The position numbers and the translations under genes are program-made. A stretch of 64,000 nt of DNA, taken from Fictibacillus macauensis ZFHKF-1 (GTDB taxonomy: Bacteria > Bacillota > Bacilli > Bacillales > Fictibacillaceae). Below the pieces are notes generated by a model. The model saw only the letters and a program-made list of their open reading frames with translations. It was not told the origin of the DNA and ran no database searches. The DNA lies in NCBI RefSeq assembly GCF_000269865.1, contig NZ_AKKV01000026.1:62001-126000 (forward strand). Direction: 5' to 3'. Of the stretch, positions 35,415 through 43,906 are shown piece by piece. Every line of letters starts with the position of its first letter. The first letter of the stretch is position 1.

Positions 35415-36569
35415 ATGAAGCATTCATTATCATTTCTAATACTAATAGTAAGCATCATCCTCATCTTGCCCATTACCGCTGCTGCCCACCCTGGAGCAAA
35501 GGACGAGCTTGGAGGACACTTTCGTCGTGCAGACTGCACGTATATCTTGCATGAACCAACAGCGTTAGCAAAAAGTGCCACATCCATTGCTGCACTCATA
35601 ACACTTATAAAAGAAAATAATACGAACGCGCGCTGTGTTAATCAATTAAGTGAGGCACATCTTGATTTAGAGGGCTATACACCTTCTTCATCGGATTCAG
35701 CACCCGAAAAAAGTGAACCGTCTTCACTACCTCCATCAAAAAAGGATCCTTCCTCGCTTGTAATGGGGAAAAAGTATAGTGCAACTTTACAAAAATGTGT
35801 GGATGGTGATACGGCTACTTTTTTAATTCATGGTGAAAAATATCGCACACGCTTTCTTTATATCGATACGCCTGAATCGACCATTCGTCACGAAAAATTC
35901 GGAAAAGAAGCGTCTGACTTTACGTGTACGTTCTTAAAAAAAGGCGCCATAACAATTCAACCGGATGGCGGAAAGCTTTTTGATCATTATGGACGATTGC
36001 TTGCCTGGGTGTGGGTAGGAGATCAACTGCATCAAGAAGCTATAACCAAAGCCGGATTGGTAAAAAAGTTTTACGACTATGGCACATATCAATACGAAAG
36101 CATCGTGAAAGACGCGATGGTCTATGCTAAACAAAAGCATGTGGGTATGTATGCAACGCAGGCACAAGCTTCAACTTCTGATGAGGTAACACATGACACT
36201 TCCCCACCAACCTCACATCGTACACAAGAAACGAAGAAGGATGAAGCTACCGTAAAACAATCGGCTGCCACTCCTCATCAACAAGCAAAGCGTGAAGAAG
36301 TAAAACCAATCAGCACTGCTCTTTATCTTTTTATGATTTTATTCGTGCTATTGTTGTTCCTAACACCGGCCATTTTTAGAAAATGGGCTATTCCGCCTTT
36401 ACTTCTCCATCGTCTCGTGAGTAGAAGATTTCTCTGGAATGTTTTGCTGTTCATTGTCTATCTCATGTTATCCGTCATTACCATTCCACTTCTTGTCGTA
36501 GAATGGATTCGCTTTGTGATCCTGCTACGTAAACGTAAACATGTAAATAACTATAATCCATACTTATAA
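35415..36569 (+). CDS. Membrane-anchored thermonuclease-type nuclease with YHYH-like domain
   Basis: 384 residues. Signal peptide (1-24); a YHYH-like Cys-containing block AHPGAKDELGGHFRRADC; a Ser/Pro linker. The staphylococcal nuclease domain follows (~115-245): VDGDTATFLIHGEKYRTRFLYIDTPE gives the calcium-site aspartates and first catalytic Arg, FGKEASDFTC the second region, and DHYGRLLAWVWV the second catalytic Arg. A Thr/Lys-rich linker leads to two C-terminal membrane helices (~300-375). Phosphodiesterase acting outside the membrane on DNA or RNA. The C-terminal membrane pair is unusual for secreted SNases. Confidence 0.85.
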   Translation: MKHSLSFLILIVSIILILPITAAAHPGAKDELGGHFRRADCTYILHEPTALAKSATSIAALITLIKENNTNARCVNQLSEAHLDLEGYTPSSSDSAPEKSEPSSLPPSKKDPSSLVMGKKYSATLQKCVDGDTATFLIHGEKYRTRFLYIDTPESTIRHEKFGKEASDFTCTFLKKGAITIQPDGGKLFDHYGRLLAWVWVGDQLHQEAITKAGLVKKFYDYGTYQYESIVKDAMVYAKQKHVGMYATQAQASTSDEVTHDTSPPTSHRTQETKKDEATVKQSAATPHQQAKREEVKPISTALYLFMILFVLLLFLTPAIFRKWAIPPLLLHRLVSRRFLWNVLLFIVYLMLSVITIPLLVVEWIRFVILLRKRKHVNNYNPYL

Positions 36570-36580
36570 CCTAGCATCCT

Positions 36581-36625
36581 CATAAAAAAAACGATTCCGC
36601 ACAATGGCGAAATCGTTTTTTTATG
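36581..36625. terminator. Bidirectional terminator between the nuclease and permease genes
   Basis: Imperfect stem CATAAAAAAAACGATT / AATCGTTTTTTTATG-type arms with A and T runs between convergent genes. Confidence 0.75.
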
Positions 36626-36630
36626 AGGTA

Positions 36631-38037
36631 TTATCCATTCATACTTGATTGATTTAATGTGGAACGACGGCGAGAATAACCGAAATAAACGACTAAGCCA
36701 ACCGCCAACCAAATCAAGAAAGAAAGCCATGTAATACCTGCAAGTTGTGTCATTAGAAATACACAGAAAGCAATGGCAAGTACCGGAATGACTGGCACAC
36801 CTGGACAACGAAATGGACGTTGTAGGTCCGGTTGCGTTTTTCGTAGGATGAGAACAGCAACAGAGATGAGCGTAAACGCAAAGAGTGTACCGATATTAAT
36901 AAGCTCTGCTAGTTTATTTAACGGAACAAGTCCTCCAACCGTCGCAGATATAATACCAACTAACCACGTAGAACCAAATGGTGTTTTAAATTTAGGATGA
37001 ACATTAGAAAACATTTTCGGTAATAGACCGTCACGACTCATCGCGAAGAATATACGGCTTTGTCCATAAGACATAACGAGCAATACCGTTGTCATCCCGA
37101 GAATGGCACCAAGATCAATAAAGCCTGCTACCCAGTCTTGACCCGCATATTGTAGCGCTAAGGAAACAGGATGATCTACTCCTTTGAAATTGGCAAATGG
37201 AACGATTCCAGTCATAATGCACGTAACGATAATATAAAGCACTGTACAAACAGCAAGTGAAGCAATAATGCCGCGTGGTAAATCTTTTGCTGGATTCTTT
37301 ACTTCTTCAGCAGCTGACGTTACAGCATCAAACCCGATATAAGCAAAAAACACGAGTGCCGCTGCTTGGAAAACGCCGCTAAAGCCAAATGGCGTAAACG
37401 GATGCCAGTTCTCAGGCTTCACGTAACCAACACCAACAAAAATGAACAGTAATACGACCGCTAACTTTATAATAACCATCACGTTATTTACGCGTGTTGA
37501 TTCTTTCACACCACGAGAGAGAAGCAACGTTACTAATAATAAAATAACGAAGGCTGGCAAGTTAAAATAGGTTGTTGCCCCTTCTACTGTCCCTGGTGCA
37601 GCTGTTAGTGCTTTTGGTAAATGAATGCCAAATCCACCTAATAACGACTGAAAATAGCCGCTCCAACCGGCCGATACAGCGGAGGTCGTCAGTGCATATT
37701 CAAGGATGAGATCCCAGCCTATAATCCAAGCGATGAACTCTCCCATCGTTGCATAGCTATATGTATACACCGATCCTGATACAGGAACAAGTGCCGCAAA
37801 CTCCGCATAAGCTAATGCGGCAAATCCACATGCTAAAGCTGCAATTACAAAGGATAGTATTAACCCTGGCCCCGCCGTTACAGCCCCCGTGCCCGTTAAT
37901 ACGAAAATCCCTGTACCGATTATGGCACCAATTCCGAGCATCGTTAAATCCCATGCTCCTAACTCTTTCTTTAGCGTCTCTCCCCTTTTACTCGTTGCAA
38001 TTAACTGATCAATACTCTTTGTGCGAAAAAGGCTCAT
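36631..38037 (-). CDS. APC-superfamily amino acid permease (YfnA-like)
   Basis: Twelve to thirteen membrane helices in 468 residues. The start LFRTKSIDQLIATSKRGE and GAIIGTGIFVLTG (helix 1 G[ST]GIF motif) match the cationic-amino-acid/YfnA group. Other family blocks are SGSVYTYSYATMGEF, VKESTRVNNVMV and AYIGFDAVTSAAEEVKNP. Substrate not fixed; branched-chain, threonine or cationic amino acids are known in this group. Single gene. Confidence 0.9.
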   Translation of the reverse strand: MSLFRTKSIDQLIATSKRGETLKKELGAWDLTMLGIGAIIGTGIFVLTGTGAVTAGPGLILSFVIAALACGFAALAYAEFAALVPVSGSVYTYSYATMGEFIAWIIGWDLILEYALTTSAVSAGWSGYFQSLLGGFGIHLPKALTAAPGTVEGATTYFNLPAFVILLLVTLLLSRGVKESTRVNNVMVIIKLAVVLLFIFVGVGYVKPENWHPFTPFGFSGVFQAAALVFFAYIGFDAVTSAAEEVKNPAKDLPRGIIASLAVCTVLYIIVTCIMTGIVPFANFKGVDHPVSLALQYAGQDWVAGFIDLGAILGMTTVLLVMSYGQSRIFFAMSRDGLLPKMFSNVHPKFKTPFGSTWLVGIISATVGGLVPLNKLAELINIGTLFAFTLISVAVLILRKTQPDLQRPFRCPGVPVIPVLAIAFCVFLMTQLAGITWLSFLIWLAVGLVVYFGYSRRRSTLNQSSMNG

Positions 38038-38040
38038 GAA

Positions 38041-38318
38041 GTGCTCTCATCCTTCCTGCGTATAAGATTCTCTGTTACTAAGCAAATTTTATCATACTAT
38101 GTAGAATTTTCGCAATACTCTAAATAATTTACTACCTTTTGTCGGAAAGTAACTAGGAATAATGTCCTATGATGTCAAAAAAAGTCGAGGCAAACTACTA
38201 CTTTTATCAGTTATTTCATCATGTCTCTATTGTGTTATATGGTTGATTGATGTGTAACGAAGGATGCGGTCAGGAGAGAAAGAAAACGAGGCTAGCACGT
38301 TTCCACGTAAAAAAATAA
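38041..38318. other. Stretch without recognised gene
   Basis: Leader of the permease and downstream region of the response regulator. No coding frame with a ribosome site and no conserved leader motif was recognised. Confidence 0.5.
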
Positions 38319-38346
38319 GGAGCAGCTCACTCGCTGCTCCATGATG
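38319..38346 (-). terminator. Terminator of the two-component operon
   Basis: Arms GGAGCAGC and GCTGCTCC followed by TTATTTTTT on the reverse strand. Confidence 0.85.
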
Positions 38347-38349
38347 ATG

Positions 38350-38997
38350 CTAGTCTTGCGAGATCCACCCTTTTTGATAGGCGTAACTCGTTAACTGTAC
38401 ACGATTATCTAAATGCAATTTACTTAATATATTCTTTAAGTGACTTTTTACGGTATGCTCTGAAATATAATACGCTTGGGCAATTTCTTTATTGGACTTG
38501 CCTTTAGCGACAAGTTGAAGGACTTCTTCTTCACGATGAGAAAGCGGTGTTTTTTCTTTCTCAACCGGTTGCTTCGTAAATTCTTTTAAAATTTTTAGTG
38601 CCATGCTTTGTGACATCGGTACCTCATCAACGGCAAACGCTCGCAAATAGTCGTACCACTCACTTGATTTTAAGTTTTTTAATAAATAGCCTTGCGCCCC
38701 GCGTTTGACCGCTTCAAATAAATCGGTAATATCATCAGACACCGTCATAATGACTATTTTTATCGCTGGAAGTTTAAATTTAATCATCTTCGTTGCTTCT
38801 AAACCATCCATAATAGGCATCTTAATGTCCATCAAAATCAAGTCTGGCTGAAGCGCCTCTGCTTTACAGATCGCTTCTTGTCCGTTTTCCGCTTCGCCAA
38901 TAATCTGAAATTCAGGATAATCTTCTAGCAGCTCACGAATGCCTTCACGGGCATGCTCGTGATCGTCAACAAGTAGGAGTTGAATGGGATGATTCAC
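38350..38997 (-). CDS. NarL/LuxR-family response regulator
   Basis: 215 residues. The receiver domain has DDHEHAREG acidic residues, the phospho-acceptor in DLILMDIKMPIMDG (Asp ~56) and KNLKSSEW (Lys). The C-terminal LuxR helix-turn-helix reads LSHREEEVLQLVAKGKSNKE and AQAYYISEHTVKSHLKNIL. Its start overlaps the kinase stop by 4 bp. The regulated genes are not known from this window. Confidence 0.93.
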   Translation of the reverse strand: MNHPIQLLLVDDHEHAREGIRELLEDYPEFQIIGEAENGQEAICKAEALQPDLILMDIKMPIMDGLEATKMIKFKLPAIKIVIMTVSDDITDLFEAVKRGAQGYLLKNLKSSEWYDYLRAFAVDEVPMSQSMALKILKEFTKQPVEKEKTPLSHREEEVLQLVAKGKSNKEIAQAYYISEHTVKSHLKNILSKLHLDNRVQLTSYAYQKGWISQD

Positions 38998-39827
38998 ACG
39001 CTTCCTTCCTTTCGAATGGTCACTGTTACGATACCATTGTGTAGTTCTTTTGCAAACGTCGCATTCATCGCTTTTGCACGATCTTGTAAGATTTGCAACC
39101 CGTAGCGTCGTTCACTTTGTGGCCACTCTGTCATGGTCGTATCATTTTCAATACTAATCACAAAACCATTTGGCGGTAACTTCCTTCCTCTTAAACGAAC
39201 CTCATTTGCGCTACCATGCTTCACAGCGTTCATAAGCGCCTCCTTTATACAAGCAAACAGTTCTATCTTTTCTTTCGCAGAAAGCGACGGTTCATCGAGC
39301 TCCCAGTCAAGATCAAGGACTAAGCCATGCTCTTCTTGTAACGTTGCCACATAGTTTTCTAGCATTTGTCGCCATTGTAGCTTTTCTTCAGCCGGTGGAA
39401 CGCGCAGGTTCGTGATGGCTTGTCGTGTATCTTCATGAATATGTTGTAGCGTTTGTTGCATTTTTTGAAAGCGGGGATGATGTTCAATGTGTAACTCTTT
39501 TCCTAGCTTATCGGTTTTGATCGCTAATAAAAAAAGAGATTGTGCAATCCCATCATGTAGCTCACGTGATATTTTTGCTCGCTCTTGCAACGCACTGCGC
39601 TCCGCTTTTTCCTCATGCAGTTCACGCTGAATTTTTTCAAGTGATCCAAATAATTTTAATAAAAAAATAATGGTTACACCGAATACAATGAGTGGCGATA
39701 AAAGATTACCGGTTTCCATCGAAATATAATCCATTAAAAATGTATGACGAGCATACTCCCAAAGGCCAATCGCAACCGTTGGTAACATTAAAATTAACCA
39801 TTTAATTTGTCGATACGTCATGTTCAA
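38994..39827 (-). CDS. Sensor histidine kinase, HisKA_3 type
   Basis: 277 residues. Two N-terminal membrane helices (about 9-23 and 42-60) are joined by a short outer loop, so it is an intramembrane-type sensor. A coiled coil leads to the H-box RAKISRELHDGIAQSLFLLA, and the N-box is IKEALMNAVKHGSANEV. The glycine box is degenerate (ERRYGLQILQDRA), typical for the NarX/DegS/LiaS class. Paired with the overlapping regulator. Signal unknown. Confidence 0.9.
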   Translation of the reverse strand: MNMTYRQIKWLILMLPTVAIGLWEYARHTFLMDYISMETGNLLSPLIVFGVTIIFLLKLFGSLEKIQRELHEEKAERSALQERAKISRELHDGIAQSLFLLAIKTDKLGKELHIEHHPRFQKMQQTLQHIHEDTRQAITNLRVPPAEEKLQWRQMLENYVATLQEEHGLVLDLDWELDEPSLSAKEKIELFACIKEALMNAVKHGSANEVRLRGRKLPPNGFVISIENDTTMTEWPQSERRYGLQILQDRAKAMNATFAKELHNGIVTVTIRKEGSV

Positions 39828-39932
39828 CCTACCTTTTACTTCTTACTTTCCTCTCTTCTATTGTGACAGTTTTTCGCAAAAAATACATCACTACGAAGAG
39901 GGAAAGTAGAGCTTTAGTGGCAGCGACTAAAA

Positions 39933-39965
39933 AGAACGAGCACGCGATCGCCGCATGCTCGTTCT
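39933..39965 (-). terminator. csbD terminator
   Basis: Arms AGAACGAGCA and TGCTCGTTCT after the csbD stop. Confidence 0.7.
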
Positions 39966-39975
39966 ACTATAGTGC

Positions 39976-40167
39976 TTATTCCATTGCTTTATTAACAGCT
40001 TTAGACGCTTTCTCTTTCATATCGCCAGCTTTTTCTTGCGCTGTGCCTTTAGCGTGATCTTTATGACCTTCTGCTTTCATCTTTTCATTGTTAGTCATTT
40101 CGCCGATTCCTTTTTTTACGTTCCCTTTTGCTTGTTCCATTTTCCCTTTTGTTTGTTCCTTATTCAT
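39976..40167 (-). CDS. csbD: CsbD family general-stress protein
   Basis: A 63-residue, very hydrophilic, lysine/glutamate-rich protein: MNKEQTKGKMEQAKGNVKKG, later HKDHAKGTAQEKAGDMKEKA. These are the CsbD-like repeats. Ribosome site AAAGGGAG. CsbD of B. subtilis is a sigma-B general-stress protein of unknown molecular function, and a fitting sigma-B promoter lies upstream. Confidence 0.93.
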   Translation of the reverse strand: MNKEQTKGKMEQAKGNVKKGIGEMTNNEKMKAEGHKDHAKGTAQEKAGDMKEKASKAVNKAME

Positions 40168-40203
40168 TGTATTCAGCTCCCTTTATCGTTGTGTACTAGG
40201 AAT

Positions 40204-40229
40204 GTACCCTCGTTTTTTCTTTTGTAAAC
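40204..40229 (-). promoter_or_regulatory. Sigma-B promoter of csbD
   Basis: On the reverse strand GTTTAC, 14 bases, GGGTAC, against the consensus GTTTAA-N12-15-GGGTAT; about 37 bp upstream of csbD. Confidence 0.8.
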
Positions 40230-40312
40230 CTATCCACTTTTGCCATATTTACCGACTGATGCTCATAACTTAAGGGTAGACTAACCGTTAATACTGCATA
40301 AGGAGAGTGTGT

Positions 40313-40879
40313 ATGAAAAAGAAATGGCTATGGCCCGTTATTATTATTGTCGTGCTCGTTGTCATTTTTACGATGAGCTACAACGGCTTTGTGAGCGCCG
40401 AAGAAAATGTGAGTCAATCGTACTCCCAAATTGAAACGCAACTACAGCGTCGTGTCGATCTTGTTCCAAATTTAGTGAGCACTGTTAAAGGATACGCTTC
40501 TCATGAAAAGCAAGTGCTTACGCAAATTTCTGATGCCCGCGCCCGCCTTGCAGGTGCAAAATCAACGCCTGAGAAAGCAAAAGCAAATGACGCCCTAACA
40601 GGCGCCCTCAGTCGCTTGCTCGTCATACAAGAACGCTATCCCGACTTAAAAGCTGATAAGCAGTTTACGCAATTAATGGATGAACTAGCAGGTACGGAAA
40701 ACCGTATCGCTGTATCACGCCGCGATTATAATGAGCAAGTAGCCACGTATAATAAAAAGGTCAAACGTTTTCCAGGAACGCTCGTAGCCTCTCTTGGTGG
40801 ATTTCATGAAAAGGACTATTTCAAATCAAGTCCAACAGCAAAAGAGCCACCTAAAGTGAACTTCGGAGAGCAACAATAA
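40313..40879 (+). CDS. lemA: LemA family protein
   Basis: 188-190 residues: a single N-terminal membrane helix (WLWPVIIIVVLVVIFTMSY), then the LemA helical domain with VDLVPNLVSTVKGYASHEK and RDYNEQVATYNKKVKRFPG. Start ATG at 40313 (MKKKWLWP) has GGAGAG upstream; a GTG at 40307 is also in frame. It joins directly to the TPM gene (stop and start are adjacent). LemA proteins are membrane-anchored, function not settled. Confidence 0.92.
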   Translation: MKKKWLWPVIIIVVLVVIFTMSYNGFVSAEENVSQSYSQIETQLQRRVDLVPNLVSTVKGYASHEKQVLTQISDARARLAGAKSTPEKAKANDALTGALSRLLVIQERYPDLKADKQFTQLMDELAGTENRIAVSRRDYNEQVATYNKKVKRFPGTLVASLGGFHEKDYFKSSPTAKEPPKVNFGEQQ

Positions 40880-41586
40880 TGAAACGCACCGCCTCCCTAC
40901 TACTTGTGCTTTGTTTTCTTCTTTCTTTACCGTTGCACGCATCTGCAAGTGGTCAAAGTATTCCAGCACCGCAGGGAGATCTTTACGTACAGGATACTGC
41001 ACACGTATTATCAGCAGCAGAGAAAAATGAACTACTTTCATTAGGAAGAGCATTAGAAGACAAAACAAGCGCACAACTTGCTGTACTAACCGTCCCTTCC
41101 ATTGGCGAGATGAATATTGATGACTATAGCAATAAAGCCTACCGCGCCTATAAACTAGGAACAAAAAAACAAAATAATGGTGTTCTGCTCGTCCTTGCTG
41201 TGAAGGAAAAGAAAATCCGCATTGAAGTCGGCTACGGGCTCGAAGGAGCAATTACAGATGGCAAAGCTGGACGCATCATAGATGAAGATGCCATTCCGTC
41301 ACTGCAAGCAGGAAAAACAGGCGAAGCAATTACGAAAACGTATCGCACACTTGCTAAAGAAATTTCAAAAGAATATAGTGGTGAGAAAAAGCCTGAACCG
41401 AAAGAAAAAACCTCCTTGCCTTGGTGGGCCATTATTCTCATTGTCCTTTTAATTTTCCTAGACATTAAGTTTCTAGGTGGTTTTTTCACCTTTTTTCTTC
41501 TATCTTTGTTGCGAAATGGTGGAAATGATAAACGTAATGGAGGAGGTGGCTCCTCAGGCGGTGGTGGCGCAGGACGGGGCTGGTAA
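40879..41586 (+). CDS. TPM-domain membrane protein (YgcG family)
   Basis: 235 residues: signal peptide (1-24), TPM domain (about 30-165, with VQDTAHVLSAAEKNELLSLG, RIEVGYGLEGAITDGKAGRI), one or two membrane helices (~175-215) and a Gly/Ser-rich tail (GGGGSSGGGGAGRGW). The LemA-TPM pairing is widespread; TPM domains of this kind have been linked to photosystem repair phosphatases in plants, with the bacterial role unclear. Its ATG overlaps the lemA TAA region. Confidence 0.9.
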   Translation: MKRTASLLLVLCFLLSLPLHASASGQSIPAPQGDLYVQDTAHVLSAAEKNELLSLGRALEDKTSAQLAVLTVPSIGEMNIDDYSNKAYRAYKLGTKKQNNGVLLVLAVKEKKIRIEVGYGLEGAITDGKAGRIIDEDAIPSLQAGKTGEAITKTYRTLAKEISKEYSGEKKPEPKEKTSLPWWAIILIVLLIFLDIKFLGGFFTFFLLSLLRNGGNDKRNGGGGSSGGGGAGRGW

Positions 41587-41632
41587 GACCTCTTATGAAA
41601 AAGGTTCGCCTTTTTCTTAAGAGGTCTTTTTG
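41586..41632 (+). terminator. Terminator of the lemA-TPM operon
   Basis: Long stem AGACCTCTTATGAAAAAGG with a TTCG tetraloop, followed by TTTTTG. Confidence 0.9.
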
Positions 41633-41636
41633 TTTC

Positions 41637-41816
41637 TTACTTTTTTTGTTGTGTCATTAGTTTTTTTATATGATCTTTTGGTTCCCAACAATTAAATTGG
41701 TAAGAGGGTAATGTATCAAATCCAAGCCGCTCACAACGATACTGCATACGAGATGCCGTCTTTTCTGCTACAAAGTTCACACACGTAGCACAGCAGTGAA
41801 AATTTTTCCCTTTCAT
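41637..41816 (-). CDS. Small cysteine-rich protein, probable zinc ribbon
   Basis: 59 residues from ATG 41814-41816 (MKGKNFHCCATCVNFVAEK), preceded by GGGGAG. Cysteines lie in CCATC, YRCERLGF and NCWEP, a CxxC...C...C arrangement that can bind one metal. No named family. It is the last of a set of small leftward genes. Confidence 0.6.
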   Translation of the reverse strand: MKGKNFHCCATCVNFVAEKTASRMQYRCERLGFDTLPSYQFNCWEPKDHIKKLMTQQKK

Positions 41817-41878
41817 ATGGCTTTTCTCCCCTTTTCTTCTTATTGTAACAAACAACCGTTACAAGATACCGTAAAAAC

Positions 41879-41915
41879 AAGAAAACAAGTGAAGGTGCCC
41901 TTCACTTGTTTTCTT
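41879..41915 (-). terminator. Terminator after the first YrzI gene
   Basis: Perfect 17-base arms AAGAAAACAAGTGAAGG / CCTTCACTTGTTTTCTT with a 3-base loop. Confidence 0.85.
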
Positions 41916-41923
41916 CATCTATT

Positions 41924-42067
41924 TTAAGGACGCACATTTCTATAGGCTTTCTCATAAGCCGATTCAAAGCGTGTGCGTACGACTTGTTCATGACCATATA
42001 CTTTAGGCGCTGCCGTCTTTTTTTTCATAGAAATGGTAATCGTAGCAAAGAAAAGATTTAACGTCAT
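41924..42067 (-). CDS. YrzI family small protein (copy 1)
   Basis: 47 residues from ATG 42065-42067 after GGGAGGAGAG: MTLNLFFATITISMKKK, then VYGHEQVVRTRFESAYEKAY. The start matches the Bacillus tandem small-protein family YrzI (MTLNLFFxTxTISxKK). An in-frame extension to 42169 has no ribosome site. Paralogue 130 bp upstream. Function unknown; sporulation has been suggested for the family. Confidence 0.8.
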   Translation of the reverse strand: MTLNLFFATITISMKKKTAAPKVYGHEQVVRTRFESAYEKAYRNVRP

Positions 42068-42195
42068 ACTCTCTCCTCCCTTCTTAAAACATGGTGCCTT
42101 CAGGTGTAATCCTTCTCCAGTGCAATCCAATCTAATAACAGCTCTTGTCGTGTAATCATTGGTCATCACTCCTTTACTTTGGTCATCATCTTTTT

Positions 42196-42327
42196 TTAAT
42201 GCGTGTAGTGCATCGCTTTTTCATAGCTACCTTCAAATAACTTTTTCACACGTTCATTTTCAACTTCGTTTTGTTTGTTTCTTTTCACAGAAATCGTCAC
42301 ATTCATAAAAACTAGATGTAAAGTCAA
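42196..42327 (-). CDS. YrzI family small protein (copy 2)
   Basis: 43 residues, too short for many gene finders. TTG at 42325-42327 gives MTLHLVFMNVTISVKRNK, in register with copy 1; an ATG six bases upstream (42331-42333) overlaps the ribosome site TAGGAGAG. The tail EGSYEKAMHYTH parallels ESAYEKAYRNVRP of copy 1. Tandem copies are typical of the family. Confidence 0.72.
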   Translation of the reverse strand: MTLHLVFMNVTISVKRNKQNEVENERVKKLFEGSYEKAMHYTH

Positions 42328-42372
42328 GATCATCTCTCCTACTCGTTTGTTTTATATTTTTTGTATTAAAAA

Positions 42373-42404
42373 AGGCCGCAGAAACTTACGCGTTCCTGCG
42401 GCCT
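42373..42404 (-). terminator. Hairpin directly upstream of YrzI copy 2
   Basis: Arms AGGCCGCAG and CTGCGGCCT with T6 on the reverse strand, only ~40 bp before the YrzI start. It may act as an attenuator or end an upstream transcript. Confidence 0.7.
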
Positions 42405-42421
42405 AAAATAGGCATAGAAAA

Positions 42422-42454
42422 GCCACAGGAACCGTTCAGCCCTGTGGCGCTTTT
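42422..42454. terminator. Terminator after the 22-residue ORF
   Basis: Arms GCCACAGG and CCTGTGGC, with TTTTC on the reverse side and T6 on the forward side. Confidence 0.7.
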
Positions 42455-42473
42455 TTATCAATAGTAAAAAAGG

Positions 42474-42542
42474 CTACGCTTGTAGAATGGCCGAACATGG
42501 GATATTTAATTGTTGCTGCATTGCCATCTTGACTGCTTTCAT
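42474..42542 (-). CDS. 22-residue peptide ORF
   Basis: Reverse frame from ATG 42540-42542, nine bases after GGAGGT: MKAVKMAMQQQL, then NIPCSAILQA and TAG. Basic N-terminus, glutamine run, one cysteine. No family recognised. Two terminator-like hairpins separate it from the YrzI pair, so it could be a leader peptide or an independent small gene. Confidence 0.45.
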   Translation of the reverse strand: MKAVKMAMQQQLNIPCSAILQA

Positions 42543-42599
42543 TGTTGTTCGACCTCCTTTTATTTTTTCCTTACATGGCAATTATACCCAACACCTATT

Positions 42600-42960
42600 C
42601 ACTTGTAAACCCCTTTTTTTCTCAAACAATGTATCTTATGCGTGAAAGAACGAAAAGATACCCCATTTTTAAAGATTTAAAGTGTTGAGTGATCGCGCCT
42701 TTATCTTGAGCTACTTCCACAGCAGCATACGTACCGTTACGCAATGTTAGTTATGGTAGGACGTGATCACAATCACTATCATAGCCGCTTGAATGTCTAA
42801 TTCTTGATAGACATCTTGTGCGGGTCGCGAATCATCAATGATTTTTCCACTTTTCTTTCTCTATCCAAAGGAGGAAAATGAAAGAAAACCATCCAGCTAT
42901 TTTATACGCTCCCAAGCATATGTTTACATTTTCACAAAGGAATGTTTTATAATAAAATAT
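42600..42960. other. Gap before the MenA-like gene with a possible gene remnant
   Basis: On the reverse strand from about 42858 to a stop at 42747-42749 the text reads KIIDDSRPAQDVYQELDIQAA..., followed out of frame by TYAAVEVAQDKGAI-type sequence. This looks like decayed coding DNA, but no start, ribosome site or family was recognised. The rest of the gap holds only AT-rich promoter-like sequence near 42920-42955. Confidence 0.3.
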
Positions 42961-42991
42961 GTTTTCATTCTACTAGCAAAGGGGGATTAGG

Positions 42992-43888
42992 ATGCTTAGT
43001 CCTAAAACCATTTTTAGATCCACGCGGCCGTTTTCCTTAACCGCCTCTATTATTCCGATTCTATTTGGAACCATTTTAGCGATAGAAAAAACATCTCTTT
43101 CTTGGGGAATGTTTGTTGCCACTTTAGTCGGTGCGCTTTGTATGCAATGTGGAACAAACCTTGTTAATGATTATTTTGATTATGTAAAAGGCGCCGATCA
43201 GCCAGGTTCCCTAAGTCCCTCAGGCGTAATTGATCGCAAAGAAATGACACCACGCCAAGTATATATAACCGGGCTTGTGTTCTTTCTCATTGCGACCATC
43301 ATCGGTATCGTCCTTTACGTACAAACAGGTCCTGTCATACTCTACATCGGTATTCCAGCTCTACTTATCGGCTACTTTTATACGGCTTCACGGTTTGCAT
43401 TAGCCTATAACGGTCTCGGTGAGCTCGCTTCAGGAACAACGCTTGGTGTTCTAGCGATTATTGGTGCTTACTATGTGCAAACAGCAACCGTTAGCGGCGA
43501 GCTTATTCTCGTATCATTACCGAATGCCTTCTTAATTATGGCGATTCTTCATGCGAATAACTTACGAGACATAGATACAGACCCACTCATTCATAAAATA
43601 ACCATTGCTGGCTTGCTCGGCAAAACGGGTGCTCGTGTTGAATATTATGTATTAATGTTTGGTGCCTACTTGATTTTAGCTTTACTCGTTATTTTTCATG
43701 CGCTGCCACTATGGAGTTTACTGGCGTTTCTTACATTTCCCATTGCTTATAAGGCGGTTGCGATTGCAACGAAAACGTGGGATCCAGCGGAACTTAATAA
43801 AGCGCTTGGCTTAACGGCTATGCTTCATTTAAGTTTTGGACTGCTTCTATCTATTGGCACGTGGATTGGCTTGTATTTCTTTTCCTAA
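42992..43888 (+). CDS. UbiA/MenA-type prenyltransferase
   Basis: Polytopic membrane enzyme (nine helices, 298 residues) that attaches a polyprenyl chain to an aromatic acid. The first aspartate motif is NLVNDYFDYVKGAD and the second NNLRDIDTDPLIHK. Most similar in layout to 1,4-dihydroxy-2-naphthoate polyprenyltransferase (menaquinone synthesis). No other men gene is nearby, so it could be a second copy. ATG follows AAAGGGGGATTAGG. Confidence 0.85.
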   Translation: MLSPKTIFRSTRPFSLTASIIPILFGTILAIEKTSLSWGMFVATLVGALCMQCGTNLVNDYFDYVKGADQPGSLSPSGVIDRKEMTPRQVYITGLVFFLIATIIGIVLYVQTGPVILYIGIPALLIGYFYTASRFALAYNGLGELASGTTLGVLAIIGAYYVQTATVSGELILVSLPNAFLIMAILHANNLRDIDTDPLIHKITIAGLLGKTGARVEYYVLMFGAYLILALLVIFHALPLWSLLAFLTFPIAYKAVAIATKTWDPAELNKALGLTAMLHLSFGLLLSIGTWIGLYFFS

Positions 43889-43906
43889 AAAACAGCCCTA
43901 ACTTAT

